A stretch of 64,000 bases of DNA. Source: Nocardioides sp. S-1144. Lineage in GTDB: Bacteria; Actinomycetota; Actinomycetes; Propionibacteriales; Nocardioidaceae. Positions 25,379 through 34,203 of this stretch are shown one piece after another (position 1 is the first letter of the stretch; each line of letters opens with the position of its first letter). Position numbers and translations under genes: made by a program. A model generated the notes under the pieces. That model worked only from the letters and a program-made list of their open reading frames with translations. It was not told the origin of the DNA and did no database searches. Where the stretch lies: the NCBI RefSeq assembly GCF_005954645.2, contig NZ_CP040695.2, positions 434,001 to 498,000 on the forward strand. Direction: 5' to 3'.

Positions 25379-25999
25379 CTAGTACGCAAAGACGTCTTCG
25401 ATACCGCGTCGCTGAAGCTCTACCCAAACAGGTAGGAACGAATAGGCATTTTCGACCGCTTGCAAGACGCCCTTGTCCAAGCACTGCGCTCGGAGTTGTG
25501 AGTACAGCTCGGATAGATAGACCACATCTGACACGGCATAACTCATTTGCTCCGCGGTCAAGACGCCAGTAGTCCAACTGGACTGTTGCTGCCCCTTGTC
25601 GATGTCGACCCCAAGTGTGGCCTTCAGAAGTGGTTTCAGGCTATGCGTCGCATGCTCAGCGCTGGGGTTTAGGACTTTGGAGGCAATCTTAGTGCACGCG
25701 AGATTGCGCGGCTTACAATCCCATTGCTGCGCCATGAAGCGAATATCGAACGGAGCGTGGTGAAAGATTTTCCTAACACCGTCGTCTGCCAAGAGGTCAC
25801 ATAGTCCCTGAGGATGGTCGTCATCCCCCAGCACGACGACAGCCACACTGTCGCCAATCGCAAGCTGGCATGTCCCGATCTGTCCATTGCGCCAGTCCAG
25901 GCCAGAGGTCTCAATGTCCCATCCGACCAGCTCGCTAGCCCGCGCCAGGTCGCACAGGTCGGGCGATAGATCGCCGTGCAGAATTTGTACGTTAGTCAT
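25379..25999 (-). CDS. RNase D-like DEDDy 3'-5' exonuclease, single domain
   Basis: ATG 25999 is chosen because the similarity begins there. The 206-residue protein has the three exonuclease motifs: Asp28 and Glu30 in GWDIETSGL, Asp85 in HHAPFDIRFM, and Tyr154-x3-Asp158 in YAVSDVVYL. The HRDC domains of true RNase D are absent; the protein is only the catalytic domain. It should trim RNA or DNA from the 3' end. It lies 10 bases downstream of a membrane-protein gene on the same strand, in the island and with lower GC, so a defence or conflict role is more likely than housekeeping tRNA maturation. Confidence 0.85.
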   Translation of the reverse strand: MTNVQILHGDLSPDLCDLARASELVGWDIETSGLDWRNGQIGTCQLAIGDSVAVVVLGDDDHPQGLCDLLADDGVRKIFHHAPFDIRFMAQQWDCKPRNLACTKIASKVLNPSAEHATHSLKPLLKATLGVDIDKGQQQSSWTTGVLTAEQMSYAVSDVVYLSELYSQLRAQCLDKGVLQAVENAYSFLPVWVELQRRGIEDVFAY

Positions 26000-26009
26000 G
26001 ACGGGCACG

Positions 26010-26828
26010 CTACTTGCCCCCTCCGACAGTCTTCGTCGCAGGAGAGCTAGCGGCACCCGCCTGGTTCGTCGTGCCCAGAGGCGACGTGAGCGGTCCCGAC
26101 TGCTGAGTTCCTCCGGTCGGCTTCGCCTGGAACGGCTTAACCAAATTGCTCTGATCCTTTATGGATTCAATCTCCTCCGAAACGAAGTCCCAAACAGCGC
26201 CGCGGTCAACAACCAGAGTCGGCACCTTGTGTCGTTTCTGCTGATGTGAATTAAAGGCGATTATCGCCGTGTCATCAAGGCGGTAACAGCTGAAGACAAA
26301 ATAGTTCTTTCTAACATAAATCTCGACCGTTCCCGTAGAATTATTCCCAAGTTGCGAGAACTCCTTAACCGCTTCTGCGATCTTAGGCTGCAGTCCCTCG
26401 TAGGTCATGCCAAAACCCGCAGCGATTGTCTCCACGGTAGGGCGATGGTCCGGATCGGGGAGAAAGACTCGCAGCTGACTGTTCTTCTTTGCGACTAAGT
26501 GTTCAAGCGCTTCGTAGTGAGTTCCCCGCCAAGTGCCAGCATACGAAACAACTATGTCCATTTTTGTTGCACCCCGGATAAGGCGATCCCACTCGACATC
26601 CTTGAGATACTCGCGGGAGAGCTTGGACAGACCGCTTACGGCCACCTCCTCACGCAAATTCACCGCTGCCAGCATCTCCCTCATAAATGCCCTGCGCCCG
26701 AGGAGTTCCCAAGCAGCGCTCAGCACGGCCGCGGCAACCAGGACACCACCCAGGTTCGTCGCCACGGACGCTGCCCAACCGGGCAGCTTCCCCCAGGTCC
26801 CTAACGCCAATGCCAGTGCGCCAAGCAC
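26010..26828 (-). CDS. Membrane-anchored protein with a cytoplasmic PLD-like domain; N-terminus probably frameshifted
   Basis: From GTG 26828 the product has 272 residues. Only half of a first membrane helix is included; the in-frame upstream sequence completes it (VLVAALGIIV) but has no start codon before a stop. A GTG at 26881 with AGGGA upstream reads KK-rich in another frame, so a one-base frameshift near 26860 may have split the start. After a second helix (about residues 19-42) comes a soluble domain with MDIVVSYAGTWR, LRVFLPDPDHRP and FNSHQQKRHKVPTLVV, resembling the phospholipase-D-like domain of membrane sensor proteins. The C-terminal 40 residues are a low-complexity tail. It forms an operon with the exonuclease gene. 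Confidence 0.65.
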   Translation of the reverse strand: MLGALALALGTWGKLPGWAASVATNLGGVLVAAAVLSAAWELLGRRAFMREMLAAVNLREEVAVSGLSKLSREYLKDVEWDRLIRGATKMDIVVSYAGTWRGTHYEALEHLVAKKNSQLRVFLPDPDHRPTVETIAAGFGMTYEGLQPKIAEAVKEFSQLGNNSTGTVEIYVRKNYFVFSCYRLDDTAIIAFNSHQQKRHKVPTLVVDRGAVWDFVSEEIESIKDQSNLVKPFQAKPTGGTQQSGPLTSPLGTTNQAGAASSPATKTVGGGK

Positions 26829-26881
26829 GATGATCCCGAGCGCAGCAACTAGGACGCGCCCGTCAGTTTCTTCAGTCTCAC

Positions 26882-28007
26882 TTCGTCCCTAACGAATAGC
26901 CATGCGCAAAAACTACTAGGAATCCGCGTTTCGCACCGGTCATCTCGCGCCAACGTTGTGACCCGCCCCAGCCTCGGACCACTACCTCTTCGCCACTCAT
27001 CTCTTACCGTCCGTGACACACGACGAAGGTGGAGGACGCGGCATGAAGCCGGTCTAGAGCCAAGAAGTTACGTCCGGCGGGCGAACAGGTATCCCTGCCG
27101 GGTCTTCTCGAAGCCTCGTATCGGCTCTCGGGGCGCTCCGAACCCTCGCCCAAGACAACCTCGACGCCAACGCACTCGAGGCAAACGACAGACCTCGACA
27201 GACCCTCAATTTGGCCACCATCACACGCACTAGCCAAGGTGTTGCGATGACCGGCTGGGCCCGCAGGCATGTCTAGACGTCCCGCAATGCGAACCGCGGA
27301 GGGTCACCCCGCCGTGCTCGCGGCCGGGAACGGCCGAGTTCCGCTGAGGTGTCGGACGCCGGGACAGCTGGACCGGTAGTGGAGTCGACAGGAGATCACT
27401 CCTCAGCCGAAAGGTCCGTGCCGACGATAACGAGGTGCGGCCGGCGCGCGAGCGGCCGCTTGACCGTTCCGTCCCGCCAGCGCTCTGAAGTCGTCCGGCA
27501 CCATCGAGCAGCCAGAACGAACCGACGAGGAACTCGAGGACGCAACCTAGGACGAGGACATGACGGTGCGCACGGCCGCCATCGACGTTGGGCGTACCCG
27601 TGGTGCGGCTTGTACGCGCCGCGGGCAGAGTGGCCGCACGCGCTCTGTTGACTACGCGTCATAGTGGGCGGAAAGCCCCGCCTGTCTCGCGTGATGGCGC
27701 GTCTTGGTTGGCTACTCCGTAGGGCGCGAGTGGACCGGTGTAGAGGTTCAGGTGGACGCCTGCGAGTCGCCGTACCCGGACGTCGCAGTGTTGGGTCAGA
27801 CGCTCCAACCGGAATCACGCGCGGCGCCCCCATTGGCCTGCCTGCCCGCCTGTTTGCCGAGTGATCTGGGGGCCAGGGGCACTCTTGCACGCCGTCTCGC
27901 TCGGTCCACCTCAACGAGGCGGCGTCCGTCGGCCCTGAGCGCAGCCCCTCCCGCCCCGGTGACCGCACGGCTCCCCCCAGGGTGTGAGAGGGAGCCGCGC
28001 GGCCCGG
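26882..28007. other. Right border region of the island, no intact gene
   Basis: About 1.1 kb without a supported gene. A frame ending at 27274 reads QDNLDANALEANDRPRQ and could be the remnant of a lost gene's 3' end. No integrase, tRNA or direct-repeat attachment site is evident. Host-like composition resumes near 27.9 kb. Confidence 0.4.
27968..27997 (-). terminator. Terminator of the LTD-domain exoprotein gene
   Basis: CGGCTCCC at 27968-27975 pairs with GGGAGCCG at 27990-27997 around a 14-base loop, 10 bases beyond the stop codon. Confidence 0.5.
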
Positions 28008-31000
28008 TCAGCGGACGACGCGAATGACCTTCGACGTCGTCGCCCGCGGCAGGTTCTGGTCGCCGAGGTAAGCGACGGTGAGCTTCTTGCGGCCCACCCG
28101 CTGGAACGCCGGCAGCCTGACGACGGCACGCCCGTCGACGAGCTGGACCGTGCGGGAACCGAGCCCGCCGCCGGAGATCCGGACCTTGCCGGTGGCGGTG
28201 ACGCCGGCGGGGTTGGTCACGAGGACCACCATCCGCACCCTGGTCTTCTTCACCACCGCCGTGCGGGGAGCGGTGGCCTTGACGGCCGCCTTGCCCTTGA
28301 CGACGCGCAGCGTGCCGGTGGCCGAACCCGGCTCGACCGCAGCGTCGCCGGCGTAGCTGACCACGACCGGGTACGGCGCCACCCGCGGCTTGCGGAACAG
28401 CTTCGGCACCGCGACCTTGACGGTTCCCGTGGCGCCGAGCGTCGCCGCGGGCAGGGCGCTGCCGTCGATGGTCACGGTGACCTTGCCGGTCGGGGTCACG
28501 CCCGCAGCCGCGACGGTCACGGCGAGGGTGGTGGCCTTGCCGAACTGCACCGTCGGGCTGCTCACGGTCACGGTCGGTGCGACCGGCTGCTGCGCCGGCT
28601 CCGGGCACGTCAGCGTGCCGGCGCGGAGCGAGAAGCCGTCGGTGTCGCCGTCGTCGGTCCACACGACGTCCTGGAAGCCGTCGGTGCAGGTCGACGCCGG
28701 GGCGATCGCCATGCCCTCGTTGTTGAGGTTGGGCATGCCGGACGGCCGGGCGTAGGAGTGCTCGACCGCGAAGTCGCCGTCGACGACGCGCAGGAGGTTG
28801 TAGGCGCCCGCGCAGGTGTCGTCGCACAGGGCCCACAGGGCCTGCCGGTCGGCGTCGTAGGTAACGTCCATCGAGTTCGGGAGGCCGGACGACTCCACCT
28901 TCACCTCGACCGGGCTCCCGCCCAGCGGGAGTGAGAAGAAGTGCAGCATCCCGGTGGCCTCGACCGCGGTGACGAACAGGCCCGGGGTCGGCTGGGTCGC
29001 GGCACGGTACGCCGTGCCGCCGACCTCCCAGCCGGCAGCGACCAGGAACTCGTCCGGCACGTAGGTGACGCCCTCGAGACCGAGGTTGGTGCCGGTGACG
29101 ACCTTGTCGTTGACGTCCCACTCGTGCGTGGCGACCAGCTCCGTGGTCGCCGCGGTGACCGAGCCGACGTCGAAGCGGGCGATCTTGTTGTAGGAGACGC
29201 CGCTGTTGGTGTTGTCGCGCTCGGACGTCAGGTAGATCGCGCCGTCGGGGCCGACCGTGACGCCCTCGGCGTCCAGCTCGCCCGCGCCGTTCGTGAAGCG
29301 CAGGGGCTTGCCGCCGCTCCACTCGGGGAACGTCTCGTACAGGTCGCCGACCTGGTGCATCTTGAACAGCCGGCCCTTGTTCATCGCGAGCCACAGCACC
29401 GACGGGTCGGCGGGGTCGAAGGCGGCGCCGGACACGTCGCCCTCGTCGTTGTTGTCGGTGTCGGTGAAGGCGTCGACGGCGTCGACCGTGGCCACGGTGC
29501 TGCCGCCCGGCCACGTCTCGGTGGCCAGCTGCGGGCAGGCGTTCGCGGCACCCCAGGTCGCGGTGGGCGTCTCGACGTAGGTGACGTCGCCGAACAGCTC
29601 GCAGCGGCTGTACGAGGCGATGCCGTCCTCGAACCAGGTGTGGCCGACCGCGGTCGAGCCCGCGGTGTCGCGGAGCGTCAGCGAGTCCGCGCTGTCCAGG
29701 CCGACGACGCCCTCGGCGAGGTGGTAGCCGCCGGCGGCCAGCACGGTGGCGGCCGGGACAGTGTGCACGACGGTGTCGGTCGAGTCCAGCAGCTGCCAGC
29801 CGGAGATGTCGACCGGCTCGGTGCCGGTGTTGAGCAGCTCGGCCTTGGCGGCGGTGTTGGACACCTCGTTGAGCACGACGGGGGAGTCGAGACGACGCGA
29901 CTTCGTCGCGCACGATGCGGTGTTGTCGCGGCCGAAGCTGTTCACGGTGACGCGCCAGAACTCGTCGGAGCCCTCAGGGCAGGCCGCGAACGCGACCGAG
30001 TCGGACTCGTAGCTGTCCGAGACCCCCGCGTCGCCGTCGCCGTACGACGCCTCGTCGACGAGCTGACGCACGGCGGGCTCGGCGCCCGGGCCGTAGACCT
30101 TGACCGAGTCACCCTCGCCGGAGAGGCCCTTGGTCGAGGAGAACGCGACGTGGCCGCCGGCGGGGATCACGAAGTCGGTGGCCGGCTCGAGGCTGTCGCC
30201 GTCCCAGACCCTGAGGTCGGCGAGCAGCAGCGGCTCCGCGCCGGAGGCGGCGCCGCTGTCGGTCTGGTGCCAGCCCTCGATGCTGACGGCGGCGGCACCG
30301 GTGTTGACGAGCTCGACGGCGTCTCCGAACCCGGGGTTGCCGGCGTCGTCGTCGTTCAGCGAGGCGATCTCGTTGATCTCGACGTCGTCCCAGCGCGGGT
30401 CGAGGGGCGGAGCCTCGCTTCCGCCACCGGGGAAGGTGTTGATCGCCCCCGGCGTCTGGTCGGCGCCGTTCCTCCACAGGCCGGTGCCCGAGGTCACCCG
30501 CGACCACGTGTTGGCGTGCTCGTCGGGCAGCAGGCCCTTGAACGTCGTCGCGACCAGCGTGCCGTCGGGCCGGAAGAGGAACACCCAGTCGGTCTTGCTG
30601 AGCCCGAAGCCGGACTTGGTGCCGTTGCTCGCCGGCAGGTAGGTGAAGCCGGCCGGGATCTCGGAGTCGTGCAGCTCGGTCTCGACGGCGAGGTAGCCGG
30701 CGGCCGGGATGATGGCGGTGGCGCCCCCGAGGGTGACCCGGTCGGCAGGCGTGGGGGCGGCGGCGCCGTCGGTGACGTACCAGCCGGTGAGGTCGATCGG
30801 CGCGGAGCCGCCGTTGTGGATCTCGACGTAGTCGTGGAGGCCCGGGGCGCTCGTGCTGGCGCCGTCGCTGAACACCTCGTTGAGGGTCACCTGGGCCTCG
30901 GCGGTGCTGGCCAGCACGTTGGGGCCGCCGGGGGTCGGAGCGGTCGTCACCGCGAGGTCACCCGTCGCGTCCGGCGAACGGCCCCAGCTGGGGGTGCGGT

Positions 31001-31418
31001 GCGTCGTCCAGGCGTGGGAGTCGATCGTGGTCAGCCCGTCGGGCGAGACCAGGTGCGCCTCGTCGGCGGCGCCCAGCCCGAACGACTTGGGACCCGCGGA
31101 CGGGGAGTCGGTGTAGACCACGACGTAGCCCTGGGGCGGGATCTTCCCGTCGAGCGGGACGTCGTCCTCGACGAGCGGCTTGTTGTCCTTGAGGTGGTAG
31201 CCGGTCAGGTCGATCGTCGTGCTGCTCCGGTTGTGGAGCTCGATGAAGTCACCCCCGGCGAAGCCGTTGGAGCTGACCTCGTTGATGACGACGTTGCCGA
31301 CCGCGCCGGCGGGGTCGTCGGCCGAGGCGGTCGCGGGGACGGCCAGCACCGCGCCCAGCGGGAGGACCAACAGGGCGGCCAGCGCGCCGCTCAGCGCACG
31401 ACGGGGCTCAGGGAGCAC
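28008..31418 (-). CDS. Very large secreted multi-LTD protein with a beta-propeller and Ig-like repeats
   Basis: The protein has 1136 residues and starts at GTG 31418. A signal peptide covers residues 1-34. Four lamin-tail domains follow, near residues 43-140, 172-300, 345-480 and 515-610. Each opens with a V-x-x-NE(V/I)-S motif such as VVINEVSSNGFAGGDF or VTLNEVFSDG and contains DLTGY/W. A propeller of the esterase-like or SdiA-regulated type spans about 640-960 (GAAFDPADPSVLWLAMN, AEGVTVGPDGAIYLTSE). Two Ig-like modules (about 975-1136) end with a basic tail and no sorting motif. It is probably a cell-surface or extracellular adhesin or hydrolase. No partner gene is adjacent. Confidence 0.85.
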   Translation of the reverse strand: MLPEPRRALSGALAALLVLPLGAVLAVPATASADDPAGAVGNVVINEVSSNGFAGGDFIELHNRSSTTIDLTGYHLKDNKPLVEDDVPLDGKIPPQGYVVVYTDSPSAGPKSFGLGAADEAHLVSPDGLTTIDSHAWTTHRTPSWGRSPDATGDLAVTTAPTPGGPNVLASTAEAQVTLNEVFSDGASTSAPGLHDYVEIHNGGSAPIDLTGWYVTDGAAAPTPADRVTLGGATAIIPAAGYLAVETELHDSEIPAGFTYLPASNGTKSGFGLSKTDWVFLFRPDGTLVATTFKGLLPDEHANTWSRVTSGTGLWRNGADQTPGAINTFPGGGSEAPPLDPRWDDVEINEIASLNDDDAGNPGFGDAVELVNTGAAAVSIEGWHQTDSGAASGAEPLLLADLRVWDGDSLEPATDFVIPAGGHVAFSSTKGLSGEGDSVKVYGPGAEPAVRQLVDEASYGDGDAGVSDSYESDSVAFAACPEGSDEFWRVTVNSFGRDNTASCATKSRRLDSPVVLNEVSNTAAKAELLNTGTEPVDISGWQLLDSTDTVVHTVPAATVLAAGGYHLAEGVVGLDSADSLTLRDTAGSTAVGHTWFEDGIASYSRCELFGDVTYVETPTATWGAANACPQLATETWPGGSTVATVDAVDAFTDTDNNDEGDVSGAAFDPADPSVLWLAMNKGRLFKMHQVGDLYETFPEWSGGKPLRFTNGAGELDAEGVTVGPDGAIYLTSERDNTNSGVSYNKIARFDVGSVTAATTELVATHEWDVNDKVVTGTNLGLEGVTYVPDEFLVAAGWEVGGTAYRAATQPTPGLFVTAVEATGMLHFFSLPLGGSPVEVKVESSGLPNSMDVTYDADRQALWALCDDTCAGAYNLLRVVDGDFAVEHSYARPSGMPNLNNEGMAIAPASTCTDGFQDVVWTDDGDTDGFSLRAGTLTCPEPAQQPVAPTVTVSSPTVQFGKATTLAVTVAAAGVTPTGKVTVTIDGSALPAATLGATGTVKVAVPKLFRKPRVAPYPVVVSYAGDAAVEPGSATGTLRVVKGKAAVKATAPRTAVVKKTRVRMVVLVTNPAGVTATGKVRISGGGLGSRTVQLVDGRAVVRLPAFQRVGRKKLTVAYLGDQNLPRATTSKVIRVVR

Positions 31419-31629
31419 AGGGATTCCTAGGGTTCTGGCCAGGTTCGGGAACCCCGGCGCCGATGCGTACCCGCGAATCCAAGAGCAGCCAGCCGTACGG
31501 AGCGTGAATGGCGCTCCACCGGGAGGCGTCCGGCAGGCGAGAGGTGCCGCCCCGGCTGCCGGACGCCTCCGCGGAGGTCGTCGTCCTGGTCGACCGCGAG
31601 CTCGTCGCGGGCTCGCTACCCGGCCGTCG

Positions 31630-32373
31630 TCAGGACCGGCCGCGCTCGTTCCTCGCGTCCGTCAGGCTCTGCATCCCGGGCTCCGGCGGGCCCCCGCGCC
31701 CGGGGACCTCGGCGCCCTCGCCGACGTGCACGCTGGCGGTGAAGGCGAGCATCGTGTCCTCGGTCCACCCCGTGTCGTCGGGGTACTGCAGGCGCACGGC
31801 GCCCTCGGGCTCGCCCGCGGCCGTCCGGGTGGAGATCGTGGTGTAGCCGGAGTCGCCGGTGATCCAGAACGTCCGCCCGTCCACCTCGACCTGTCGCCCG
31901 CCGGCCGGGCGCGCCTCGAACATGATCACGAGCTTGCCCTCGAAGTCGTCGGGGTGGTCGGAGACGGAACCGTCGTCCGGCGCGATCGTGACGCCGAAGG
32001 CGTTCTGACCCTGCACCGACCAGCCCTGCGGCGTCAGGTCGAAGGTGTAGGGGGTGGCGTCGAGCTCGGCGGCCACGAGCTGGACGCCGCCCGCCGTGCT
32101 CGGCGTGCCCGGTGCGCCCGGTGCGCCCGGCGACGGCGTGTCGCTGCTGCCGGCCGAGGGCCCCGAGGGAGTGTCCTGCCCGGTGACGGCGACCGTCGTC
32201 CCGACCCCGACGATGGCCAGCACCGCCAGGCCGGACAGCCCGACGCGGACCCGCTGACGAGTACGGGCGGTGCGCGCGGTGCGGGCCCGGGCCAGGTCGT
32301 CGGCCGGGTCGGGCGCGGATCCGCCGGTGGCGGCGGCGAGGCTCAGGGCTCGCTTCAGGTCGTGCTCGGTCAT
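31630..32373 (-). CDS. Membrane-anchored partner (anti-sigma-like) of the SigE-family sigma factor
   Basis: The 247-residue protein starts at ATG 32373, overlapping the sigma-factor stop by 4 bases. A short cytoplasmic N-terminus (1-45) precedes a single membrane helix (about 46-64, GLSGLAVLAIVGVGTTVAV). A Pro/Ser/Gly-rich linker and an extracellular domain of about 130 residues follow (GWSVQGQNAFGVTIAP, RPAGGRQVEVDGR). There is no zinc-binding HxxxCxxC motif, so it is not a classic ZAS anti-sigma. Operon position and topology suggest it controls or is controlled by the sigma factor. Confidence 0.75.
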   Translation of the reverse strand: MTEHDLKRALSLAAATGGSAPDPADDLARARTARTARTRQRVRVGLSGLAVLAIVGVGTTVAVTGQDTPSGPSAGSSDTPSPGAPGAPGTPSTAGGVQLVAAELDATPYTFDLTPQGWSVQGQNAFGVTIAPDDGSVSDHPDDFEGKLVIMFEARPAGGRQVEVDGRTFWITGDSGYTTISTRTAAGEPEGAVRLQYPDDTGWTEDTMLAFTASVHVGEGAEVPGRGGPPEPGMQSLTDARNERGRS

Positions 32374-32906
32374 GGGGTGTCCTCCAGGATCAGGTGGTGG
32401 TCGGTGGTGTCGAGGTGGGCCCTCAGGTGAGCGAGGGCCCGGGCGTTCTGCGACTTCACGGTGCCGGCGCTGCAGCCGAGGATCCGGGCGGTCTCGGCGA
32501 CGTCGAGGTCGAGCCAGTGCCGCAGCACCACGACCGCGCGCTGCCGCGGACCGAGCGACGACAGCGCCGCCAGCATCACCTCCCTCAGCTCGAGGTCGGT
32601 GCCGGCGGACACGGGGTCGCTCGGCAGCGCCTCCGCGGGCTCGGCCATCGTCGACTCGCGTCGTCGGTGCGCTCGCTTGGCCTCGTCGATGAAGTGGTGG
32701 GTCAGGGTCCTCCGGGCGTAGGCCAGTGGGCTGTCGGCGCGTCGAACCCGGGACCACGCCAGGTAGAGCTTGGTCAGCGTCGTCTGCACCAGGTCCTCGG
32801 CGCTGGCCTCCTCGCCGGCACACAGCAGCGACGCCGTCCGCATGAGGTCCCGTCGGTGCGCACGGGTGAACTCCACGAACTCGGCTGATCGGTCGTCGTC
32901 TCTCAC
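32370..32906 (-). CDS. SigE-family ECF RNA polymerase sigma factor
   Basis: GTG 32906 is the chosen start, with GAGAGGAG five to eight bases before it. The 178-residue protein has sigma region 2 (FTRAHRRDLMRTASLLC, SAEDLVQTTLTKLYLAW) and region 4 (LSSLGPRQRAVVVLRHWLD, DVAETARILGCSAGTVKSQ). The spacing and the SQNARAL end are those of the actinobacterial SigE (ECF41-free) subgroup. It should direct a small stress regulon. It is divergent from the small gene behind the LexA box and cotranscribed with its membrane partner. Confidence 0.92.
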   Translation of the reverse strand: MRDDDRSAEFVEFTRAHRRDLMRTASLLCAGEEASAEDLVQTTLTKLYLAWSRVRRADSPLAYARRTLTHHFIDEAKRAHRRRESTMAEPAEALPSDPVSAGTDLELREVMLAALSSLGPRQRAVVVLRHWLDLDVAETARILGCSAGTVKSQNARALAHLRAHLDTTDHHLILEDTP

Positions 32907-32990
32907 GTTGTCTCCTCTCACCCACCTGACCGGTGCGGGCACCGGTTCGGTTGCACGGGGCTCTGTCGCCCACCCCCTTTGACGGTCGAG

Positions 32991-33006
32991 TCGAACATGT
33001 GTTCGA
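32991..33006. promoter_or_regulatory. LexA (SOS) box
   Basis: TCGAACATGTGTTCGA matches the actinobacterial SOS operator TCGAAC-N4-GTTCGA in all twelve defining positions. It lies 7 bases before ATG 33014, between that gene and the divergent sigma-factor gene (start 32906), where LexA would block transcription. Confidence 0.85.
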
Positions 33007-33013
33007 CTGGGGC

Positions 33014-33217
33014 ATGGAGACCGGGTTCGTGGATCGAGAGTGGATGCGGGGCTACCAGGACGGCCGGTCGCTGTGCCTGAAGCACGGCGTCGAGGCGGAG
33101 CTGCCGACCGTGCCCGCCGTCAGCCCCGCCTACGAGTCGGGGTTCTCCTGGGCCGTCTTCGACTGGGCGGACGCCAACGGGCTGCCGCAGACGGACCGCT
33201 CCCACCGAGGCGCCTGA
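33014..33217 (+). CDS. Small protein predicted to be SOS-induced
   Basis: The product has 67 residues from ATG 33014; ATG 33044, with GAGAG upstream, is an alternative if the leader is longer. It is small, acidic and aromatic-rich (EWMRGYQDGRSLC, YESGFSWAVFDWADANG), without membrane helix, LysM or nuclease motif. No family is recognised. The perfect LexA box just upstream implies induction by DNA damage. It does not resemble the mycobacterial or corynebacterial SOS division inhibitors. Confidence 0.65.
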   Translation: METGFVDREWMRGYQDGRSLCLKHGVEAELPTVPAVSPAYESGFSWAVFDWADANGLPQTDRSHRGA

Positions 33218-33288
33218 CGCCGTGGCGGCAGCCGGCGCGAGCGTGCGCCACCCGGCCCGGGCGGGCGGCCGCACACCCACCCGCTCGA

Positions 33289-33837
33289 CTACTGCGGCAG
33301 CCGGTAGAACGTGGCGTCGGTGGCGAGGGCGGCCCGGGGGATCTCGATGCCCGTGACGGCCTCGACCATCGCCAGTCCGACCGCGCAGGGTCCCGGGCTC
33401 TCGCCGGCGGCTTGCGGCCACAGGCCGTGCACGACCGGGGGCAGGCCGAGGTCGTCCATCGAGTCGGCGTCGTCGTCCTCCTCGGCGTGCAGCAGCTCGA
33501 CCGACCGGGCCGGCGCTCCGTCGGTGGTCCACACGAACGAGTCGTCGCCGTTGACGTTCCAGAATGCGCTGGCCGCCCGACCGCCACCGGCGAGTCGCTC
33601 CAGCACGTCGGGGATCGAGCCCAGGAACCCGTTCGGCTCGAACGCGACCACCCCGCCCGGGACCGCCAGGACCGTGACGCCCTCGCCGTGGGCCGTGTCG
33701 AAGTCGATCTCCGTCGAGGTGTCGGCGCCGAACCGGGCCAGCGCCTCCTGGGCCGAGATGTCGAGGACGACGGTCACGCAGGTGGCGACGTCCAGTCCGT
33801 CGTGGTTGATCCAGGAGTACTTGGTCGCGTCGATCAC
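33289..33837 (-). CDS. DUF6461-family protein
   Basis: The 182-residue protein from GTG 33837 matches the DUF6461 pattern: YSWINHDGLDVATCVTVVLD, EALARFGADTSTE, VVAFEPNGFLGSIPDVLERL, and AASAFWNVNGDDSFVW. Function is unknown. These proteins are common in Streptomyces and relatives and are cytosolic. The frame stays open upstream to 33984 but that part does not look like the family. The gene has its own transcription unit. Confidence 0.75.
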   Translation of the reverse strand: MIDATKYSWINHDGLDVATCVTVVLDISAQEALARFGADTSTEIDFDTAHGEGVTVLAVPGGVVAFEPNGFLGSIPDVLERLAGGGRAASAFWNVNGDDSFVWTTDGAPARSVELLHAEEDDDADSMDDLGLPPVVHGLWPQAAGESPGPCAVGLAMVEAVTGIEIPRAALATDATFYRLPQ

Positions 33838-34049
33838 CCGGCCATGGTCCCAGCAGTGCGCGCCGACCAGTCGAGGATGGCCCGTTCGGGCCAGGTGGGG
33901 GAGTCCGATCGGGGGATGGTGCACCCGCCCCGCGGGCGGGCATGATCGGCGACGCGGAACCGTCATCATCGGGTGAAGCCTCACTCGCTTGGACGGCCTG
34001 CCCAGCTTCGGACGACCGGGACCCGAGACCCGGCCGGACGATCGCGGAG

Positions 34050-34072
34050 CCCCGGAGACAGCGTCTCCGGGG
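34050..34072. terminator. Hairpin, possible second terminator
   Basis: CCCCGGAGAC at 34050-34059 pairs perfectly with GTCTCCGGGG at 34063-34072 around a 3-base loop, followed by TTCTTC on the plus strand. Confidence 0.55.
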
Positions 34073-34156
34073 TTCTTCGCGTCCTGGCTGGAAGCACCCG
34101 TGACGAGGCACGTCCGGTGGCCTGCTGCGGACGCACCGCGACCCCGTGACAGGGAC

Positions 34157-34190
34157 GGCCCCCGACCTGCTGCGTCGCAGGTCGGGGGCC
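34157..34190 (-). terminator. Terminator of the large glycosidase/phosphoesterase gene
   Basis: GGCCCCCGACCTGC at 34157-34170 pairs with GCAGGTCGGGGGCC at 34177-34190 around a 6-base loop, 14 bases past the stop codon. Confidence 0.8.
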
Positions 34191-34203
34191 GTCGGGTGGC
34201 GGG

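Larger units (their letters stand above)
33838..34203. other. Intergenic region with two hairpins
   Basis: No gene. It contains the hairpins at 34050-34072 and 34157-34190; the rest shows no recognisable site. Confidence 0.5.

Noticed and set aside
12600..27950. CRISPR array, integrase, transposase or prophage genes in the island
   Set aside because: No regularly spaced repeats, no recombinase or phage-structural motifs and no paired terminal repeats were seen on either strand.
27396..27968. Minus-strand frame of 190 codons at the island border
   Set aside because: Arg/Pro-rich composition, no motif, and no agreement with codon use of the island or chromosome.
33838..33984. Longer start of the DUF6461 gene
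   Set aside because: The extra N-terminus (Arg/Pro/His-rich) does not fit the family, which begins near GTG 33837.
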